A DNA stretch of 49,565 nucleotides, taken from Bacteroidia bacterium (GTDB taxonomy: Bacteria > Bacteroidota > Bacteroidia > Bacteroidales > JAPLDU01). The notes below the pieces were generated by a model. The model did not search any database, was not told where the DNA came from, and worked only from the letters and a program-made list of their open reading frames with translations. Position numbers and translations under genes: made by a program. The stretch spans positions 1 to 49,565 of the forward strand of contig JAPLDU010000089.1 in the NCBI GenBank assembly GCA_026391255.1. Direction: 5' to 3'. Numbering within the stretch: the stretch's first letter is position 1; every line of letters begins with the position of its first letter. Of the stretch, positions 46,516 to 49,565 are shown piece after piece.

Positions 46516-46558
46516 TAGTATTTTTTGGATCAATCAGGAGACACTATATACAATTTAT

Positions 46559-46566
46559 TATTTTTG
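46559..46566 (+). promoter_or_regulatory. possible -7 element of the exbBDD-tonB operon
   Basis: TATTTTTG fits TAnnTTTG and lies 58 nt before exbB. A matching -33 TTG at the right distance was not found. Confidence 0.35.
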
Positions 46567-46623
46567 CACGTTTTAACAATTAAATAATAAGTAAATTATA
46601 AAACTTTTTTAAAGAGAAACAAT

Positions 46624-47451
46624 ATGAGTAAAAAAGGTCAAAACGTTCAGGGTCATTCCTTAAAAGACTCTTTACAATCGATTTTTGCATTAACTACTAT
46701 AGTTCTTGCAGTTATTATTTCGTTTTTGCTTTTCAAATACTGGATGGGTAGTCCTGCAAATTTCCAGGGAGGCAATCCTGAAGGCAATCCCCTACCGGGA
46801 AGTACTCTGGCTATTGTCTACAAGGGAGGATACATCGTTCCATTTCTGATGTCGCTGCTTATTATCCTGATCACTTTCTCGATCGAAAGGATGATTACTT
46901 TATCAAAAGCCCGCGGAAAAAGAGCGATCAGTAATTTTGTGCTCGATGTTCAGACCAAGCTGCACAATAACCAGATTGATGAGGTTGTTGAGCTGTGTGC
47001 CAAACAAAAAGGTTCACTCGCCAATGTTGTTCAGGCAGGAATGATGAGGTACCATGAACTTCAGGAAGACAAAACACTCGAAAAGGATCAGAAGGTACTT
47101 GCCATGCAGAAAGAACTGGAAGAAGCTACTGCGCTGGAACTTCCCATGTTATCCAAAAACCTGGTGATTTTATCCACTATTGCTTCTATCTCAGTGTTGA
47201 CGGGTCTTTTAGGTACTGTGCTCGGTATGATACGTGCATTTAAAGCGCTGGCCCAGGCAGGCGCTCCCGATGCTCTTGCCCTTGCTACCGGTATTTCTGA
47301 AGCTCTTATCAATACTGCTTTTGGTATCACCGGATCATTGCTTGCCATCATTCTTTACAACTACTTTTCAAATAAGATTGACGGATTCACTTATAAGATT
47401 GACGAGGCAAATTTCAGCATCGTGCAGACATTTGCATCCCAGACCAAATAA
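46624..47451 (+). CDS. exbB: ExbB / TolQ / MotA family proton channel
   Basis: Inner-membrane proton-channel subunit of 275 residues that, with ExbD, energises TonB. There is one helix after the N-terminus (about 17-38), a second near 60-85 (VPFLMSLLIILITFSIERM), a cytoplasmic helical region (about 90-175) and the conserved C-terminal helix pair (VLTGLLGTVLGMIRAF and TGISEALINTAFGITGSLLAIILYNYF). It is the first gene of a four-gene operon with two exbD genes and tonB, the standard Bacteroidota arrangement. Confidence 0.93.
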   Translation: MSKKGQNVQGHSLKDSLQSIFALTTIVLAVIISFLLFKYWMGSPANFQGGNPEGNPLPGSTLAIVYKGGYIVPFLMSLLIILITFSIERMITLSKARGKRAISNFVLDVQTKLHNNQIDEVVELCAKQKGSLANVVQAGMMRYHELQEDKTLEKDQKVLAMQKELEEATALELPMLSKNLVILSTIASISVLTGLLGTVLGMIRAFKALAQAGAPDALALATGISEALINTAFGITGSLLAIILYNYFSNKIDGFTYKIDEANFSIVQTFASQTK

Positions 47452-47470
47452 TTTATTTTAATCTAAGGCT

Positions 47471-48100
47471 ATGCCAAAGTTAAAATTACCGACAAAATCG
47501 CCTCACATAGACATGACACCTATGGTGGACCTGCTGTCGTTGCTGCTGACATTTTTCATGCTCACCACATCATTCAGACCGCAGGAAGCCGCCTTGATTG
47601 ATACACCAACATCCATCTCGGAAAAACAAACACCGGATAAAAATGTGATGACCATTCTTATTGGGAAAGATGATAAAATCTATTTCAATATTGATAATGG
47701 CCGGGACACATCCACCAAAGTCAGGGCTAACCTGCTTGAAGAAATGGGAAAACGATACAACATCGCATTCACGAAGGAAGAGATTGCCAAATTCTCGAAG
47801 TTGTCTTCATTTGGTTTGAATATCAAAGACTTAAAGAAATGGATCAACGCCGAATCAAAAGATCGTGAAGCTATGGAGGTAGGAATACCTACCGATTCAA
47901 CAGATAACCAGCTATCCTGGTGGGTGTTTAATGCCCGTTTGTTAAATCCTGATGCCGATGTGGCCATCAAAGGTGATGCAGAGGCAAGTTACAAGACAGT
48001 GAAAAAGCTGCTTGATATGCTGCAGGAGAAAAAGGTGAATAAGTTCGCACTTACCACCACTCTTGTAAAGGTTGATATTAAAGCGTCTGATATCAAATAA
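47471..48100 (+). CDS. exbD: ExbD/TolR family protein, first copy
   Basis: Energy-transducing subunit of 209 residues with one membrane helix. The cytoplasmic start PHIDMTPMVDLL carries the conserved Asp residues (D14, D20), one of which carries the proton pathway. The helix runs about 19-34, and the periplasmic domain follows to the end (KMDDKIYFN-like and YKTVKKLLDMLQEKKVNKFA). It lies 19 nt after exbB and 8 nt before the second exbD. Paralogous to the next gene, with which it presumably pairs. Confidence 0.92.
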   Translation: MPKLKLPTKSPHIDMTPMVDLLSLLLTFFMLTTSFRPQEAALIDTPTSISEKQTPDKNVMTILIGKDDKIYFNIDNGRDTSTKVRANLLEEMGKRYNIAFTKEEIAKFSKLSSFGLNIKDLKKWINAESKDREAMEVGIPTDSTDNQLSWWVFNARLLNPDADVAIKGDAEASYKTVKKLLDMLQEKKVNKFALTTTLVKVDIKASDIK

Positions 48101-48108
48101 GGAATGAT

Positions 48109-48744
48109 ATGGCTGAAATAATTCAAGAAGATAGCGGTCATAAGAAAGGTGGAAAGAGACGCCCGAAAAAGCACTCGACCCATATCGATATGACCCCGAT
48201 GGTCGACCTGATGTGTTTGCTGATCACCTTTTTTATGCTAACAACGGCGTTCAGCAAGCCTAAGGTAATGGAAATAGTAATGCCGGAAAAAAAACAGGAT
48301 AAAGATATTGCTCCTGTTGTAGAGGCAAAAAGAACCATGAATATTCTGCTTACAGACAGCAGCAGGATATATTATTATATCGGAATAGCTGACCCGAATA
48401 AACTTCCCTTGCCGGATCTGATAAAATCTGATTTCAGTAAGGATGGGATTCGTAAAGTATTACTCGAAAAAAATAAGAAACTCTTCCTGAGCATTGATTC
48501 ATTAAAGCAAAAAGTGCTCAAAGGTGAAGTGAATATACCGAAAGATTCTATTGACGGTGCAATTAAAAAAATGAAGAATGCTGACCATTCAGGACCAATT
48601 GTGCTGATTAAATCAAACGACAGGTCCAAGTATAAAAATATCGTGGATATCATTGATGAAATGGCAATTTGTAATATTGCCAGGTATGCTATCGTTGATC
48701 TGTCGAAGACTGAGACAAAAATGCTTGATTCAGCGCCAAGGTAG
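48109..48744 (+). CDS. exbD: ExbD/TolR family protein, second copy
   Basis: Second ExbD-type subunit, 211 residues. A basic N-terminus (KKGGKRRPKKHS) precedes THIDMTPMVDLMCLLITFFML, with D27 and D33 in the same positions as the first copy. The periplasmic domain ends in YKNIVDIIDEMAICNIARYAIVD. Two exbD genes in a row after exbB are usual in this phylum. It lies 24 nt before tonB. Confidence 0.92.
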   Translation: MAEIIQEDSGHKKGGKRRPKKHSTHIDMTPMVDLMCLLITFFMLTTAFSKPKVMEIVMPEKKQDKDIAPVVEAKRTMNILLTDSSRIYYYIGIADPNKLPLPDLIKSDFSKDGIRKVLLEKNKKLFLSIDSLKQKVLKGEVNIPKDSIDGAIKKMKNADHSGPIVLIKSNDRSKYKNIVDIIDEMAICNIARYAIVDLSKTETKMLDSAPR

Positions 48745-48768
48745 TTTAATCTTTTAAAATAATGTCCT

Positions 48769-49536
48769 ATGGATTTACTTGGATTTGATGTAAAAAGATT
48801 TGACGAACTGGTTTTTAAAGTTCGCAATAAGGATTATGGTGCATATGATCTCAGGAGAAAATATAACCGTACCGTAACCATTGCTTCGATCATTGCCTTT
48901 CTGATAATGACCCTGGCTATTGGCATACCCTATCTTCTGGCAAAAATTGAAGAAGGGAAGAAAGTAATTGAAAATACTGTGGTGGCTGAAATGAGCGATA
49001 TGAAAGCCCCTGAAGAAGCTCCTCCGCCCCCGCCACCGCCACCTCCACCAGAAGAAATTGTCCAGCAGGTTAAATATGTTGCACCAACCGTTGTTGATAC
49101 TGTCGTAGAGGATAAAAAAGAAATGGCATCCATCGAAGATGTTAAAGCAACCACTACCAATGTTGCTCCCCAGGAAGATGTTATGGTTGTGCAAAAAGAA
49201 CAGGTTGTAGAAGAAGCAGCCGAAGTCTTTACTATTGTGGAAGAAATGCCTATGTTCCCCGGTGGTGATGATTCATTGCGTAAATACATTGCCAAGTCGG
49301 TAAAATATCCGGAAGTAGCCAGGGAGAATGGTATCCAGGGAAGAGTATATGTTCAGTTTGTCGTCAACGGCAAAGGAAAAGTTGAACAGGTCAAAGTAGT
49401 CCGTGGAGTTGACCCGACTCTTGATAAGGAAGCTATTCGTATCATCGAATCTCTTCCCGGATGGCAACCAGGGAAACAAAGAGGAAAACCGGTAAAGGTT
49501 TCTTTTACAGTACCTATTAATTTTAAGTTGAGCTAG
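48769..49536 (+). CDS. tonB: TonB energy-transducing protein
   Basis: Periplasm-spanning protein of 255 residues that couples the ExbBD proton channel to outer-membrane TonB-dependent receptors. The N-terminus is cytoplasmic with the Bacteroidota-type DYGAYDLRRKYNRT, one helix (about 34-57), a proline-rich stretch (PEEAPPPPPPPPPPEE, about 82-97), a charged acidic/valine linker and the TonB C-terminal domain (about 165-255; MFPGGDDSLRKYIAKSVKYP, GRVYVQFVVNGKGKVEQVKV, LPGWQPGKQRGKPV). It is the last gene of the operon; the window ends 29 nt after its stop. Confidence 0.95.
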   Translation: MDLLGFDVKRFDELVFKVRNKDYGAYDLRRKYNRTVTIASIIAFLIMTLAIGIPYLLAKIEEGKKVIENTVVAEMSDMKAPEEAPPPPPPPPPPEEIVQQVKYVAPTVVDTVVEDKKEMASIEDVKATTTNVAPQEDVMVVQKEQVVEEAAEVFTIVEEMPMFPGGDDSLRKYIAKSVKYPEVARENGIQGRVYVQFVVNGKGKVEQVKVVRGVDPTLDKEAIRIIESLPGWQPGKQRGKPVKVSFTVPINFKLS

Positions 49537-49565
49537 TAAATTAGAATTTTGTTTTCATTTTTTTT

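Overview
The window comes from a member of the Bacteroidota, most like an uncultured Bacteroidales-type lineage. The evidence is an exbB-exbD-exbD-tonB cluster, a type III glutamine synthetase, FISUMP-domain secreted proteins, a type IX secretion (T9SS) sorting tail, a Bacteroidota-type tyrosine recombinase, and promoters resembling the TTG / TAnnTTTG consensus. No rRNA, CRISPR array or replication origin was seen.

Layout. 0-6 kb: an M1-like peptidase, a small GxxExxY nuclease-like gene bracketed by palindromic repeats, and a large two-FISUMP secreted protein. 6-8 kb: remnant of an integrated element (DUF4248 gene, frameshifted integrase, phased short repeats) next to tRNA-Ser(CGA). 8-19 kb: housekeeping genes tatA, deoC, fabI, lpdA, a secreted protein, an S41 protease, prmC and ribD. 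19-25 kb: a T9SS cargo gene interrupted by an amber codon in its sorting domain, a FISUMP lipoprotein, an MFS transporter, a double-ABC oligopeptide ATPase, and a DUF559 nuclease-like gene bracketed by another palindromic repeat. 25-32 kb: a TPR membrane protein, ACP phosphodiesterase and a giant adhesin-like secreted protein. 32-38 kb: a tightly overlapping four-lipoprotein operon (CsgG-like, small lipoprotein, DUF4810, DUF799), a PH/SHOCT membrane protein, a DUF4251 protein and a transglutaminase-like protein. 38-43 kb: an MFS exporter, tRNA-Val(CAC) with a truncated tRNA copy beside it, and glnN between two inverted 160-bp repeats. 43-49.5 kb: a small membrane protein, PstS-like lipoprotein, TPR protein, ExbB, two ExbD and TonB, which together energise TonB-dependent outer-membrane transport.

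The most unusual part is the intergenic DNA. It is built from several families of hairpin-forming repeats that are nested inside one another. Comparing repeat copies within the window gives four apparent filled/empty site pairs for a 14-15 bp micropalindrome (TCCGCC-nn-GGCGGA), and one for a second micropalindrome (CCCTGAGCTTGTCGAAGGG). Two unrelated repeat families each bracket a single small gene with visible PD-(D/E)XK-type residues: GxxExxY at 2694-3086 and DUF559 at 24667-25028. One of these families also has stand-alone copies without a gene. This resembles the relationship between REP sequences and RAYT transposases, but with a nuclease-like protein as candidate partner. I regard this as the best candidate for an undescribed system. 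The repeat structure is read directly from the sequence; the mobilisation role is inference.

Three genes carry single lesions: a frameshift in the integrase, a -1 shift at an A6 run in DUF559, and an in-frame TAG in the T9SS cargo. Raw reads would be needed to tell real lesions from assembly errors.
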